Positions 48,316 through 57,217 of a stretch of 64,000 nucleotides of DNA are shown piece by piece. This DNA is from Virgibacillus salexigens (GTDB taxonomy: Bacteria > Bacillota > Bacilli > Bacillales > Amphibacillaceae). The stretch spans positions 434,001 to 498,000 of the forward strand of contig NZ_BNEO01000002.1 of assembly GCF_014905415.1 (NCBI RefSeq), in the 5' to 3' direction. A model generated the notes under the pieces. The model was not told the origin of the DNA. It searched no databases and saw only the letters and a list, made by a program, of their open reading frames with translations. The number at the start of each line of letters is the position of its first letter. The first letter of the stretch is position 1. A program made the translations under genes and the position numbers.

Positions 48316-48410
48316 CTGACATTTAATAACTAGGTATGTTGGGGAGGTTTTTTTATTAAATTATACCCTTCCTACGTAAGGTAATTTTAATGAAAAGAGG
48401 GAGAAATTAT

Positions 48411-49028
48411 ATGAATACCGATGTCAAAAAAACGAAAATCGCGGTAAATGGTGGAATAGGGTTCGGGGCAAAACTAAATCCCAAGCAACTTGTGACAATC
48501 TCAAAATATATGAGTGAAGATGATGAACTTGAGTTAACTACTTTTCAACAACTCTATATAGAAATTCCGGAGAATAGAAAAGAGGAAACCATAGAAGAAT
48601 TTGAAAGTGTTGGGTTGGCATGTTATCCAGTTGGAAACTTTGTAAAAAGCTTGAGAACCTGCAATTTCTGTAAAGGAGAAGAACGGGAAGGGATGCCAGT
48701 AGCAAAAGAATTAAATAAACGCTTTGCTGGAAAACCTGTACCCTTTACCCTAAAGATCGCCTATACAGGTTGCCCAATAGGTTGCGGAGAACCTATGCTA
48801 AGCGATATAGGTGTTATGAAATTTAAGGATCATTACAATTTATATGTTGGTGGAAAAGCAAAAGGAAAAGACGCTGCGGTTGGTTTCTTGCTGAGGGAGA
48901 ATCTAACACCAGAGGAATTGTATGATATCGTAGATAAGATTATTTCTGCCTATTCACATCTGGGTAAAAAAAGGGAATCATTCTTTAAATTTTGGAAAAG
49001 GATAGGTAAGGATCAATTGATAAGTTAA
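48411..49028 (+). CDS. Nitrite/sulfite reductase ferredoxin-half protein
   Basis: A 205-residue protein with one nitrite/sulfite reductase ferredoxin-like domain and the 4Fe-4S/siroheme region: CNFC (near 85-88) and later GCPIGCGEP (near 123-131). It is only a half-size reductase, as seen in sulfur-handling loci of bacilli, so it may not be a stand-alone enzyme. I choose ATG 48411 after GAGGGAGAAATT; ATG 48390 is possible. Next to a glutaredoxin and a CopZ-like gene. Confidence 0.78.
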   Translation: MNTDVKKTKIAVNGGIGFGAKLNPKQLVTISKYMSEDDELELTTFQQLYIEIPENRKEETIEEFESVGLACYPVGNFVKSLRTCNFCKGEEREGMPVAKELNKRFAGKPVPFTLKIAYTGCPIGCGEPMLSDIGVMKFKDHYNLYVGGKAKGKDAAVGFLLRENLTPEELYDIVDKIISAYSHLGKKRESFFKFWKRIGKDQLIS

Positions 49029-49149
49029 TATAAAATGCTTTATCCGTTGTGGATTAATAATAGGTAAGGACTTATAATTCACCTTTTCACAAACAATTAT
49101 TTTAATATTAAAACAAAGATTAAACTGTAACACTGGAGGTAATATCATT

Positions 49150-50586
49150 ATGTCTACACATTCACAGACACTTTCGCAACCTGACCCTAAAAGATGGAAG
49201 GCATTGTTTTTATTATGTTTTGCAAACTTTCTCGTAATAATGGATGCGTCTATTATTCAAATCGCATTACCGTCAATTCAAGAATCACTCGGATATACCC
49301 AAGAAAGTTTACAATGGGTGATGAGCGCTTTCCTTCTTATATTTGGAGGTTTCCTGTTATTAGGGGGTAAATTAGCCGATTTATATGGTAATCGCCGTAT
49401 TTTTAACTTAGGTGTTTTTATTTTGGCTGTTTCGTCCTTGTTTGCAGGTTTAGCCTGGAATGAGATAAGTTTAAATATATTCCGTGGGATTCAAGGATTG
49501 GGTTCAGCATTAATTGCACCTTCAGCTTTGTCTATGGTAATGCGACTCTTCAATTTCAGCACTCCCGAAAAAGAAAAAGCACTTGCTTTTTGGGGCTTAT
49601 CCGGTGCAGCAGGTGGTGCATTCGGAATTGTTTTTGGCGGACTCATAACCGGATTCTTCGGATGGCGCTGGACATTGTTCATCTATGTACCATTAAGTAT
49701 TCTTGTTTTGATTCTTAGCCCTAAACTATTACAAAAATCCGGGCAAAGACTTAAAGGACGTATTGATTATGTTGGTGCTGCTTTAGCCACAGCATCTTTG
49801 ATGTTAATTGTTTACGGCATTGTATCAGCGGAACACAGTGGCTGGACATCAAGTAATGTTGTGATTTCTCTTATTGTCGGAGTTGTTCTATTTCTGATTT
49901 TTCTTATCGTAGAATCCAAAATGAAAGAAGCGCTATTACCACTCAATATATTTAAAACACCTAACTTAGGTATCGGTAATGTCGGTGTCTTTTTAACACA
50001 GGCAGCATGGTTCCCATTAATATATATGTTGATCCTTTATCTGCAACAAGTGTTACAATACTCTCCGACAGCCGGCGCAATGGCAGTATTGCCTGTACCT
50101 TTGTTTATGGCTTTCTTCATAATTGTCGTGGCAGAAAAAGTATTGGCCAAATTGGGTATAAAAATGACTATGGTTGTTGGTTTCGTGATTCTCGGCTTAG
50201 GTAATATTTTATTTTCGCAATTTGCAACAGTAGATGGTACTTACGTCTTAAGTGTATTATTCCCTTCATTTGTAGCAGCACTCGGTAATGCACTTGCTTA
50301 TTTAGCGTCTACGACAGCGTCTGTATCGGAAGTAGAGCCGAAAAAATCAGGACTTGCTTCCGGTTTATACAATACCAATTTCCAAATTGGTTCCGCAATT
50401 GGTCTAGCTATACTGGTGGCTATTGCTGGAGTAGCAACTGCTTCCAGTACAGCCGGGTCTCAGTTAGTTGCTTTGAATGAAGGTTTTCAGCAGGCATTTT
50501 TCTGGGGCGGTATCATAGCCTTTTTAGGTGCTGTATTAGCACTTCTGTTTACCCGTTCACCAAAGCAGGAAGAATCTAATAGGTAA
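49150..50586 (+). CDS. MFS drug exporter of the DHA2 (14-helix) family
   Basis: A 478-residue transporter with about 14 hydrophobic helices. It shows the DHA2 pattern: NFLVIMDASIIQIALPSI in helix 1 (motif D1), the GKLADLYGNRR loop (motif A) and the RGIQGLGSALIAPSALS helix (motif C region). AGGTAATATC lies before ATG with CTGGAGG. The substrate may be a drug or a toxic compound. It sits between the sulfur genes and csoR. Confidence 0.9.
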   Translation: MSTHSQTLSQPDPKRWKALFLLCFANFLVIMDASIIQIALPSIQESLGYTQESLQWVMSAFLLIFGGFLLLGGKLADLYGNRRIFNLGVFILAVSSLFAGLAWNEISLNIFRGIQGLGSALIAPSALSMVMRLFNFSTPEKEKALAFWGLSGAAGGAFGIVFGGLITGFFGWRWTLFIYVPLSILVLILSPKLLQKSGQRLKGRIDYVGAALATASLMLIVYGIVSAEHSGWTSSNVVISLIVGVVLFLIFLIVESKMKEALLPLNIFKTPNLGIGNVGVFLTQAAWFPLIYMLILYLQQVLQYSPTAGAMAVLPVPLFMAFFIIVVAEKVLAKLGIKMTMVVGFVILGLGNILFSQFATVDGTYVLSVLFPSFVAALGNALAYLASTTASVSEVEPKKSGLASGLYNTNFQIGSAIGLAILVAIAGVATASSTAGSQLVALNEGFQQAFFWGGIIAFLGAVLALLFTRSPKQEESNR

Positions 50587-50595
50587 AAATAGGGT

Positions 50596-50623
50596 AAGTC
50601 CCAGGGTTATATAGCCGGGACTT
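50596..50623 (+). terminator. Weak hairpin after the MFS gene
   Basis: AAGTCCC (50596-50602) and GGGACTT (50617-50623) pair, but no T-run follows. Confidence 0.4.
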
Positions 50624-50714
50624 GACCTTGAAATAAAAGTGGTAAATTAAGCCTGTACTTTCAATCTAATATTAAAGAATTTTCTAGGTTATTTTACAAA
50701 ATATGAAGCTTTTG

Positions 50715-50743
50715 TTGACAAATATACCATATGGGGGTATAGT
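50715..50743 (+). promoter_or_regulatory. csoR-copA-copZ promoter with CsoR operator
   Basis: -35 TTGACA (50715-50720), 17-bp spacer, -10 TATAGT (50738-50743). The spacer holds ATACCATATGGGGGTAT (50724-50740), a CsoR-type operator, so the operon is likely autorepressed and released by Cu(I). Confidence 0.78.
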
Positions 50744-50773
50744 ATAAGTATAAACAAAAAGGAAGTGATTGAG

Positions 50774-51076
50774 TTGGATAAATTCTTACGTAATCAACCA
50801 AGTAAACCAAGAACACGAGATGAAAAGGAGAAAACCATTAACCGTTTAAAGCGAATTGAAGGTCAAGTTCGTGGAATACAGAAAATGGTGGAAGAGGATC
50901 GATATTGTGTAGATATTTTAGTACAAATTAGCGCCATTCAATCCGCATTAAAAAATGTAGGTTTCTCTGTCACGGAACGACATATCAATCATTGTGTCAG
51001 TGATGCGATCAGAGAAGGTGAAGGTACAGAAACGATTGAGGAATTAATGAGTGTATTGAAGCAGTTTTCCAAGTAA
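50774..51076 (+). CDS. csoR: Copper-sensing repressor CsoR
   Basis: A 100-residue all-helical repressor. With a TTG start at 50774 (AAGGAAGTGA upstream), the Cu(I) ligands fall at Cys45, His70 and Cys74, the same numbering as B. subtilis CsoR, which supports the start; GTG 50765 is too close to the site. RIEGQVRGIQKMVE is the family helix. It should repress its own operon and perhaps the copZ-like unit at 47702. Confidence 0.93.
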   Translation: MDKFLRNQPSKPRTRDEKEKTINRLKRIEGQVRGIQKMVEEDRYCVDILVQISAIQSALKNVGFSVTERHINHCVSDAIREGEGTETIEELMSVLKQFSK

Positions 51077-51091
51077 TTAAGGGAGGGAACG

Positions 51092-53479
51092 ATGATGAGC
51101 GAAACAAATCATGCAACACTTGGTATAACAGGAATGACCTGTGCTGCTTGTTCCAATCGCGTTGAAAAAGTTTTAAATAAAATGGATGGAGTAGAAGCCC
51201 AAGTCAATTTAACAACAGAAAAGGCGACCGTCGATTACGATTCAGAGAAGGCTTCTATTGAAGAGATTACAAAGAAAATAGAAAATACTGGTTACGGTGT
51301 ACTAACGGAAAAAGCCGAATTTGATGTTTTTGGGATGACTTGTGCAGCTTGTTCTAACCGTATTGAGAAAGTTTTGAATAAACAGGATGGTGTTAAGCTT
51401 GCAACTGTAAACTTAACGACGGAAAGTGCAACGGTTGAGTATAACGCTGGATTAGTCGATCAAAAGGCTTTGATTGAGAAAATCCGAAATGTTGGCTATG
51501 ATGCAAAACCTAAAGCTGAAGCATCAGAAAAGCAAACACACAAAGAAAAGGAACTAAAACATCAGAAGACGAAGTTAATCATTTCAGCTGTGTTAGCTTT
51601 ACCGTTATTAGTAACAATGTTGGTTCATTTATTTAATATGACGATTCCAGATATATTCATGAATTCGTGGTTCCAATTTGCTTTAGCAACACCCGTTCAA
51701 TTTATCATCGGATGGCAATTTTATGTTGGCGCCTATAAGAACCTTCGTAATGGTGGAGCGAACATGGATGTACTTGTTGCATTAGGTACGAGTGCTGCCT
51801 ATTTCTATAGTTTATACGAAGCATTTAAGACTATCGGTAATCCTGAATATATGCCGCATTTATACTTTGAAACGAGTGCTGTATTAATTACGTTGATTTT
51901 ATTTGGTAAATATTTGGAGGCAAGAGCCAAAAGCCAGACAACGAATGCACTATCCTCTTTGCTAAATTTACAGGCAAAAGAAGCTCGCGTAATAAGAGAT
52001 GGAGAGGAAATCATGACGCCAGTTGAGGAGGTTGTCGCCGGTGATCGGTTAGTTGTAAAACCAGGCGAAAAAATACCGGTAGACGGTATGGTTATAAAGG
52101 GGAAAACTTCTGTTGATGAATCGATGATTACGGGGGAATCCATTCCAATTGAAAAGGACGTGGACGCAGCTGTTATCGGATCAACGATAAACAAAAATGG
52201 CTCGATTGAAATGGAAGCGACAAAAGTAGGGAAAGATACCGCCCTTGCATCGATTATCAAAGTCGTGGAGGAAGCTCAAGGGTCAAAGGCACCAATTCAA
52301 CGGTTAGCTGATGTTATTTCAGGTTATTTCGTTCCAATTGTAGTAGGTATTGCCATCCTAACATTTATCGTTTGGATTTCATTTGTCCAGCCTGGTCAAT
52401 TTGAGCCTGCCTTAGTTGCGGGAATTGCTGTACTTGTTATTGCTTGTCCATGTGCGTTAGGGCTTGCAACACCAACTTCTATTATGGTAGGTACAGGAAA
52501 GGCTGCTGAAAGTGGAATTTTGTTTAAAGGTGGAGAACATTTAGAAAAAACACATCAGTTAGAGGCAATCGTTCTTGATAAAACTGGAACGATTACAAAG
52601 GGAAAACCTGAAGTAACAAACTTTACAGGTGATGAGGAAACATTACAGTTGCTTGCGAGTGCGGAAAAAGGTTCAGAACATCCACTTGCTGAAGCCATTG
52701 TTGCTTATGCAACAGAGCATGATGTTGATTTTGTGGAAGTAAAGGAATTTGATGCTATACCTGGTCATGGTATTGAAGTTAAAATTTCTGGAAAACACGT
52801 TCTTGTTGGAAATCGAAAATTAATGCAAGATCATCATGTCGATGTTGGTGGTGCGGAACAAGAATTGATTGATTACGAAGTTGAAGGAAAAACAGCGATG
52901 TTAATTGCCATTGATGGAAACTATCGTGGAATTGTCGCGGTTGCTGACACCATTAAAGAAACCGCACCACAAGCAATTAAAGAATTGCAGGATCAAGGCT
53001 TAGAAGTGATCATGTTAACAGGGGACAACGAACGAACAGCGCAGGCTATTGCAAAACAAGTAGGAATCGACCATGTAATTGCGCAAGTATTACCTGAAGA
53101 AAAGGCAGATAAAATCAAAGAAATTCAGTCACTAGATAAAAAAGTGGCAATGGTAGGTGACGGTGTGAACGATGCACCTGCATTGGTTACTGCAGATATA
53201 GGAATCGCCATTGGGACCGGTACAGAAGTGGCAATTGAAGCTGCTGACATTACAATTCTAGGTGGTGAGCTATTACTCATACCGAAAGCAATTAAAATCA
53301 GCCATTCAACGATTAGAAATATTCGTCAAAACCTCTTCTGGGCATTCGGCTACAATACAGCAGGGATTCCAGTTGCAGCTATTGGGCTACTTGCACCGTG
53401 GATTGCAGGTGCGGCAATGGCATTAAGTTCGGTAAGTGTTGTTTCGAACTCCCTTCGCTTAAAACGAGTGAAACTATAA
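51092..53479 (+). CDS. copA: Copper-exporting P-type ATPase
   Basis: A 795-residue P1B-type ATPase. Two N-terminal metal-binding domains each have GMTCAAC (near 13 and 81). Eight membrane helices include the CPC motif in [11 protein letters not shown] (near 450). The catalytic parts are the TGES loop, DKTGTI (phosphorylated Asp), SEHPLAEAI, and [10 protein letters not shown]. It exports Cu(I) from the cytoplasm. Starts at ATG 51092 or 51095 after GGGAGGGA. Confidence 0.97.
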   Translation: MMSETNHATLGITGMTCAACSNRVEKVLNKMDGVEAQVNLTTEKATVDYDSEKASIEEITKKIENTGYGVLTEKAEFDVFGMTCAACSNRIEKVLNKQDGVKLATVNLTTESATVEYNAGLVDQKALIEKIRNVGYDAKPKAEASEKQTHKEKELKHQKTKLIISAVLALPLLVTMLVHLFNMTIPDIFMNSWFQFALATPVQFIIGWQFYVGAYKNLRNGGANMDVLVALGTSAAYFYSLYEAFKTIGNPEYMPHLYFETSAVLITLILFGKYLEARAKSQTTNALSSLLNLQAKEARVIRDGEEIMTPVEEVVAGDRLVVKPGEKIPVDGMVIKGKTSVDESMITGESIPIEKDVDAAVIGSTINKNGSIEMEATKVGKDTALASIIKVVEEAQGSKAPIQRLADVISGYFVPIVVGIAILTFIVWISFVQPGQFEPALVAGIAVLVIACPCALGLATPTSIMVGTGKAAESGILFKGGEHLEKTHQLEAIVLDKTGTITKGKPEVTNFTGDEETLQLLASAEKGSEHPLAEAIVAYATEHDVDFVEVKEFDAIPGHGIEVKISGKHVLVGNRKLMQDHHVDVGGAEQELIDYEVEGKTAMLIAIDGNYRGIVAVADTIKETAPQAIKELQDQGLEVIMLTGDNERTAQAIAKQVGIDHVIAQVLPEEKADKIKEIQSLDKKVAMVGDGVNDAPALVTADIGIAIGTGTEVAIEAADITILGGELLLIPKAIKISHSTIRNIRQNLFWAFGYNTAGIPVAAIGLLAPWIAGAAMALSSVSVVSNSLRLKRVKL

Positions 53480-53509
53480 ATAGACAAATTTAAAGGAGGT
53501 GAAAAAGTC

Positions 53510-53716
53510 ATGGAGAAAACGTTAAATGTGCAAGGCATGACATGCGGTAATTGCAAAATGTCAGTTGAAGGCGCATTAAAAAAACTAGATGGCGTATCAG
53601 CAGCTGAAGTTAATTTAGATACTGGTAATGTAGAAGTTACTTTTGATGAATCAAAAGTACATGTTGATGCCATGAAAGAAGCTATTGAAGAACAAGGTTA
53701 TCATGTAAGTGCCTAA
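53510..53716 (+). CDS. copZ: Copper chaperone CopZ
   Basis: A 68-residue heavy-metal-associated domain with GMTCGNC near residue 10 and the C-terminal EEQGYHVSA. AAAGGAGGTG precedes ATG. It hands Cu(I) to CopA, encoded immediately upstream. It is related to, but distinct from, the copy at 47702. Confidence 0.95.
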   Translation: MEKTLNVQGMTCGNCKMSVEGALKKLDGVSAAEVNLDTGNVEVTFDESKVHVDAMKEAIEEQGYHVSA

Positions 53717-53728
53717 ATATAAAATAGG

Positions 53729-53759
53729 AAAGCTGGTTTTCTGTTTGGAAACCAGCTTT
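53729..53759. terminator. Terminator after copZ, possibly bidirectional
   Basis: AAAGCTGGTTT and AAACCAGCTTT flank a 9-nt loop. It could also serve the minus-strand ORF that ends at 53759. Confidence 0.88.
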
Positions 53760-53869
53760 TATAAAATAAGATGGGAAAAATATAGCCATGTGGTTCCCCC
53801 CATTAATAATACCCCCAGCATTAGCCAAAGCCAACCTTGATTCCACAAACTTTGAGTCAGACGAGACAT
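53759..53869 (-). CDS. Possible 36-residue membrane miniprotein
   Basis: On the minus strand, ATG (53869-53867) opens MSRLTQSLWNQGWLWLM followed by LGVLLMGGTTWLYF and a stop at 53759, right against the terminator. The Trp-rich single helix looks like a real small membrane protein, and its end at a bidirectional hairpin supports it. No binding site precedes the ATG, so it may be a remnant. A 55-codon frame on the other strand (53788-53955) is less convincing. Confidence 0.4.
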   Translation of the reverse strand: MSRLTQSLWNQGWLWLMLGVLLMGGTTWLYFSHLIL

Positions 53870-53939
53870 TTAAAATTTTGATTAATAAAAAGGAAGAACA
53901 GATCGAGACAGTTGACAATATGGATTTTGACAATGCAAC

Positions 53940-53963
53940 AAACGGGGCCATTTAATGGAACAA
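53940..53963 (+). repeat. Array element, module 2 alone
   Basis: AAACGGGGCCATTTAATGG then AACAA; near-consensus module 2. Confidence 0.7.
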
Positions 53964-54032
53964 GGAATATTAATTCTGAAGAGAGAATGTTACTAAGAGT
54001 AAAATGTTTTCCGGTAGAAAAGGGGTATTTAT

Positions 54033-54421
54033 ATGACAAAATGGTTAGGGTCTGCAGGAGTTTGTGTTATAGAAAAAAAGTGCTGATGGTACTTCAGGGA
54101 ACAACGGATGAACCAAAGCGTTGGTCTATTCCTTCTGGTAGCTTAGAAGAGGGAGAGACTTTTGAAGAATGTTGTGTTAGAGAAATAAGGGAAGAAACGG
54201 GTCATGATGTTGAAATAATTCGACCTATTTTTAAAAAGGAAAGTCAATACGGAGAAGCTAGATATTTTGAAGTTAAGATTACTGGTGGAAAAGCAAAAAT
54301 CCAAGACCCTGATAATCTAATTTATGATATAGCTTGGAAATCAGCAGAAGAAATAGAGAACTTAGATTTATCATTTCCAGAAGACAGAAAATTTTTAATC
54401 GATTACATTCAAAAAATATAA
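54033..54421 (+). pseudogene. Nudix hydrolase gene with -1 frameshift at A AAA AAG
   Basis: ATG 54033 (AAAGGGG upstream) gives MTKWLGSAGVCVIEKK and then meets TGA at 54084-54086. Shifting -1 at the heptamer A AAA AAG (54074-54080), which is in the correct phase for slippage, continues VLMVLQGTTDEPKRW, the Nudix box SGSLEEGET then CVREIREETGH, and runs to 54421, giving a complete protein of about 130 residues. It is either a one-base deletion in an A-run or a recoded gene. The catalytic box is intact. Confidence 0.7.
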
Positions 54422-54498
54422 AATTAAATTACCTTCTTCCAAAGAGGGCTTTGCTGCGATATCTGTAGTTTAAGGCTATTAATACTGTTGATCGATCT

Positions 54499-54526
54499 TC
54501 CGTAATCGGGGCATTAAATGGAATAA
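54499..54526 (+). repeat. Array element, one module
   Basis: AATCGGGGCATTAAATGG then AATAA (54504-54526), with TTCC left arm pairing GGAA. Confidence 0.75.
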
Positions 54527-54597
54527 TGGAAACTTAAAATACTTGAACTTCGTCTAAGTATCATAACAAAACAATAAAATAAATTAACTTTCAGGAG

Positions 54598-55419
54598 TTG
54601 ATTATCATCGCATTACACAGTTCAATTTATGAGGTTTTAAATGAGTATATAAGCCTTTGGACAGAAAGGTTACCGAATCAACTAGAGGGTTTATATTTAC
54701 ACGGTTCAATTGTACTGGATGCTTATACTTATGATTCAAGCGATATAGATTTTGTTGTTATAACAAAAAATCGCTTAACAGAAAAAGAGATACAAATACT
54801 AACAGATATTCATAAGGTTATTGCCTGCAAGTTTGTCAAACCCGATTTGGACGGTTTGTTTATTGTTTGGGAAGATTTAGGGGAAAGTCGCCCTGCCGAT
54901 AATGTATCCTTCCCTTACTATAATGGAGGCAAGATAGGATTTAATACACATTTTAATCCAGTTACTTGGTGGCTCTTAAAAAAGAAAGGAATAAGTTTAC
55001 TGGGTCCTGATATAACAGAAAGACCTTTTAATGTTAGTTCCAGATTACTAACTTCGTATGTATTAGAAAATATGAATTCTTACTGGGCAGGCAGGGTCAT
55101 AAAAATTGAGAATTCAATAGAACAAATAAAAAACTTGCCAACCTCAGGTATCGATGAAGAACTTGAATGGATCGTTCTTGGTTTGCTGCGTCAATACTAC
55201 ACCTTAAAGGAATTAAGTATAATTTCAAAGGTTGGAGCAGGTGAATATGGCTTGTTAAATCTTCCAAGAGAATGGCATAACATAATCAATGAAGCTGTAA
55301 ATATTCGAAGGAAAATAAAGGATACAGTTTTCAATTCTGATGAGAAACGAATTAACGAAACCTTGCAATTTTCTAAATATTTGATTCAACACTGTAATAA
55401 CATTCCACAAGAACATTAA
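54598..55419 (+). CDS. Aminoglycoside nucleotidyltransferase-like protein (DUF4111)
   Basis: A roughly 270-residue protein. The N-terminal nucleotidyltransferase core is LYLHGSIVLDAYTYDSSDIDFVV, with the G-S and D-x-D catalytic set intact; the C-terminal half is helical with DUF4111-like WIVLGLLRQYYTLKEL. AadA-type spectinomycin/streptomycin enzymes have this layout, but divergence prevents naming a substrate. The start is uncertain: TTG 54598 touches AGGAG; ATT or ATC just after may be used. Confidence 0.75.
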   Translation: MIIIALHSSIYEVLNEYISLWTERLPNQLEGLYLHGSIVLDAYTYDSSDIDFVVITKNRLTEKEIQILTDIHKVIACKFVKPDLDGLFIVWEDLGESRPADNVSFPYYNGGKIGFNTHFNPVTWWLLKKKGISLLGPDITERPFNVSSRLLTSYVLENMNSYWAGRVIKIENSIEQIKNLPTSGIDEELEWIVLGLLRQYYTLKELSIISKVGAGEYGLLNLPREWHNIINEAVNIRRKIKDTVFNSDEKRINETLQFSKYLIQHCNNIPQEH

Positions 55420-55487
55420 TTTGAGGGTTGTCGCTTGCTTTTTCTGTTTAATTAGCCTGACATTGCAATAATTATAGATACTTTCTA

Positions 55488-55517
55488 AATTCAGCTAAAG
55501 GGGGCAATAGTGGAAGA
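55488..55517 (+). repeat. Array element, diverged module
   Basis: TTCAGCTAAAGGGGGCAA then TAGTGGAAGA; followed closely by a better copy. Confidence 0.45.
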
Positions 55518-55555
55518 TCCTTATTAAAGTCTTTTAAGATTATCTTGAATTCGAG

Positions 55556-55630
55556 TCTTCCACATAAGGGCGCAATTGTGGCACTGAACTGCACCCGATA
55601 TTGCTTTAATTAGCCATTTAATTCAGGAAG
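55556..55630 (+). repeat. Array element, two modules
   Basis: Module 1 ATAAGGGCGCAATTGTGG (from 55564) with left arm TTCCAC; module 2 AATTAGCCATTTAATTCAGG then AAG (55608-55630). Confidence 0.75.
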
Positions 55631-55678
55631 TTTTATTGCACGAACGAGCAGGATTATAGGATAAAGGGGTAATTTTAG

Positions 55679-56167
55679 TTGAATTTTAAAAGTGAAATAA
55701 GTCAAATATTATCAAGAAAAATTATATCTGCTACAATTTCTGGTTCCTTATTTGCAATATTTTTAGGTTTGTTTGTACCAAATCCATTTGGTGGAGATAT
55801 TAGCTCTGTTGGTGAATATCTTCAGGCGTTCGTACTATCAGTTCCTATATATCTTATGTATAGTCTTCCAGTTATCTTACTGTATGGTACAATAACTTCT
55901 ACAATAAGTGACTATATAGCTCGTTTAATTTCAAATTACACAAGTAAAAATTTAAAAATATACTTCTCAATGACTTTACACATTATTTTTGGTTTAATTA
56001 TACTTTGGTACAGTTTATTAGCGTCTTTTTTATATTTTATAACTGATTATATTTTAAGTAAGAAGGATATTTGTAAATGGAATAATGCTCTTAAAAGCTT
56101 GGTAATTCCCATTTTAGTCTGGATTGTATTTATGGGGAGTGTATATATTATGGAGATGTTCAGGTGA
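55679..56167 (+). CDS. Membrane protein, 162 residues
   Basis: TTG start after AAAGGGG. Four predicted membrane helices (about 16-34, 47-70, 95-125, 140-158). The loop VPNPFGGDISSVGEY lies after helix 1. No family recognised; similar small membrane proteins are common in bacilli. Confidence 0.7.
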   Translation: MNFKSEISQILSRKIISATISGSLFAIFLGLFVPNPFGGDISSVGEYLQAFVLSVPIYLMYSLPVILLYGTITSTISDYIARLISNYTSKNLKIYFSMTLHIIFGLIILWYSLLASFLYFITDYILSKKDICKWNNALKSLVIPILVWIVFMGSVYIMEMFR

Positions 56168-56170
56168 ATA

Positions 56171-56241
56171 CTTATTCAAGAAAAGGGTGCACTTCTTGAC
56201 TAAGTGCTTCCTTCTAGGTTGAAGCCATTTTGCTATAGGGA
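56171..56241 (+). repeat. Array element, two modules
   Basis: Module 1 AAAAGGGTGCACTTCTTGAC then TAA (56181-56203) with TTATTCAAGAA left arm; module 2 TTGAAGCCATTTTGC (from 56219), stem CCTTCTA with TATAGGG. Confidence 0.78.
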
Positions 56242-56268
56242 GTTGATGTATTATTTTAGAAGTGTTAT

Positions 56269-56451
56269 TTGGTATTAATTATTTTTTTAGCCATACTTGC
56301 CATATGTTTTTTGCTAATATATTGGGGAGTTAGCCAAATATATAAAAGTACGATAAAGCCAAAGGTAAACTACCTTACGGAAATAAAAAAGAAGCTAGAT
56401 TCCTTAGAAGAGAGAATGGAATCATTAGAAAGAAAAATAGATCAGAAATAG
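56269..56451 (+). CDS. Small membrane protein with coiled coil, 60 residues
   Basis: TTG start with only a weak GAAGTG upstream. One N-terminal helix (about 2-22) and a charged heptad-like C-terminus (EIKKKLDSLEERMESLERK). Looks like a bitopic scaffold-type miniprotein. Function unknown. Confidence 0.55.
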   Translation: MVLIIFLAILAICFLLIYWGVSQIYKSTIKPKVNYLTEIKKKLDSLEERMESLERKIDQK

Positions 56452-56473
56452 TAGTAATATAAACTACTTCTCA

Positions 56474-56536
56474 TTTCCATAATCGTGCGCACATCTGGAA
56501 TAAGAACTTAATCAATCGGGCCATTATATGGAATAA
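56474..56536 (+). repeat. Array element, two canonical modules
   Basis: Module 1 AATCGTGCGCACATCTGG then AATAA (56481-56503) and module 2 AATCGGGCCATTATATGG then AATAA (56514-56536), both 23 nt and clearly homologous, 33 nt apart. TTCCA pairs with TGGAA in module 1. Confidence 0.88.
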
Positions 56537-56640
56537 CTTATTGTGCAAATTATAGGAATTTGAGATGATTGTTACTAGGCTGGAAAGAGGGTTTAATCAA
56601 TTATAAATATAATCGTTGTTATTTTTAGGAGTGTGTAAAA

Positions 56641-57114
56641 GTGGAAATTCGTTTTGTGGAAAGTTCAGATTATTATGTTCTATCACCTCTAATTAATAAG
56701 TGGTGGGGTGGTAGGCAAATGGCTGATATGTTACCTAAGTTATTTTTTGATCATTTTAACAATACTAGTTTTATCGCAGAAGAAGATGGAGAAATTATAG
56801 GTTTCTTAATAGGTTTTTTATCGCAAACTCATTCAGATGAGGCGTACATACATTTTGTCGGAGTTCACCCTGAATATCGAAAGCATAATATTGGAAAGAC
56901 CCTTTATAATCAATTTTTCAATGTAGTTAAAGAAGAAAATAGGAAGATTGTTCGAGCAGTTACTTCCCCAGTTAATAAAGTTTCTATTTCTTATCACACA
57001 AGAATGGGCTTTGATACTGAACAAGGCGATAAAACAATTGATGGTATTAAGGTGAAAGCAGATTATGATGGACCAGATCAAGATAGAGTATTGTTTGTGA
57101 AAGAACTTATTTAA
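56641..57114 (+). CDS. GNAT N-acetyltransferase
   Basis: A 157-residue GNAT. The acetyl-CoA loop is HPEYRKHNIGKTLY (near residue 80) and motif B ends in YHTRMGFDTE. It resembles acetyltransferases with WWGGR near the start, which bind small amines. GTG follows TAGGAGTG. The stop codon is 2 nt before an array element. Confidence 0.9.
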   Translation: MEIRFVESSDYYVLSPLINKWWGGRQMADMLPKLFFDHFNNTSFIAEEDGEIIGFLIGFLSQTHSDEAYIHFVGVHPEYRKHNIGKTLYNQFFNVVKEENRKIVRAVTSPVNKVSISYHTRMGFDTEQGDKTIDGIKVKADYDGPDQDRVLFVKELI

Positions 57115-57187
57115 GCAATTGGGGTGCAGTTCAGAATAGAAATAGCGTCCAAACCACATATAAAGAGCCAAAATGCATTGTGGAATA
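57107..57187 (+). repeat. Array element, two modules
   Basis: Module 1 AATTGGGGTGCAGTTCAG then AATAG (57117-57139). Module 2 has loop AAAGAGCCAAAAT with a CCACA (57154-57158) and TGTGG (57179-57183) stem, ending GGAATAA. Confidence 0.82.
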
Positions 57188-57217
57188 ACGGTTTATCAGG
57201 TCATGGGGGTTATATGA

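Noticed and set aside
53788-53955. 55-codon plus-strand frame after copZ
   Set aside because: No ribosome site, and it is antisense to a more protein-like minus-strand frame; its stop comes from an array module.
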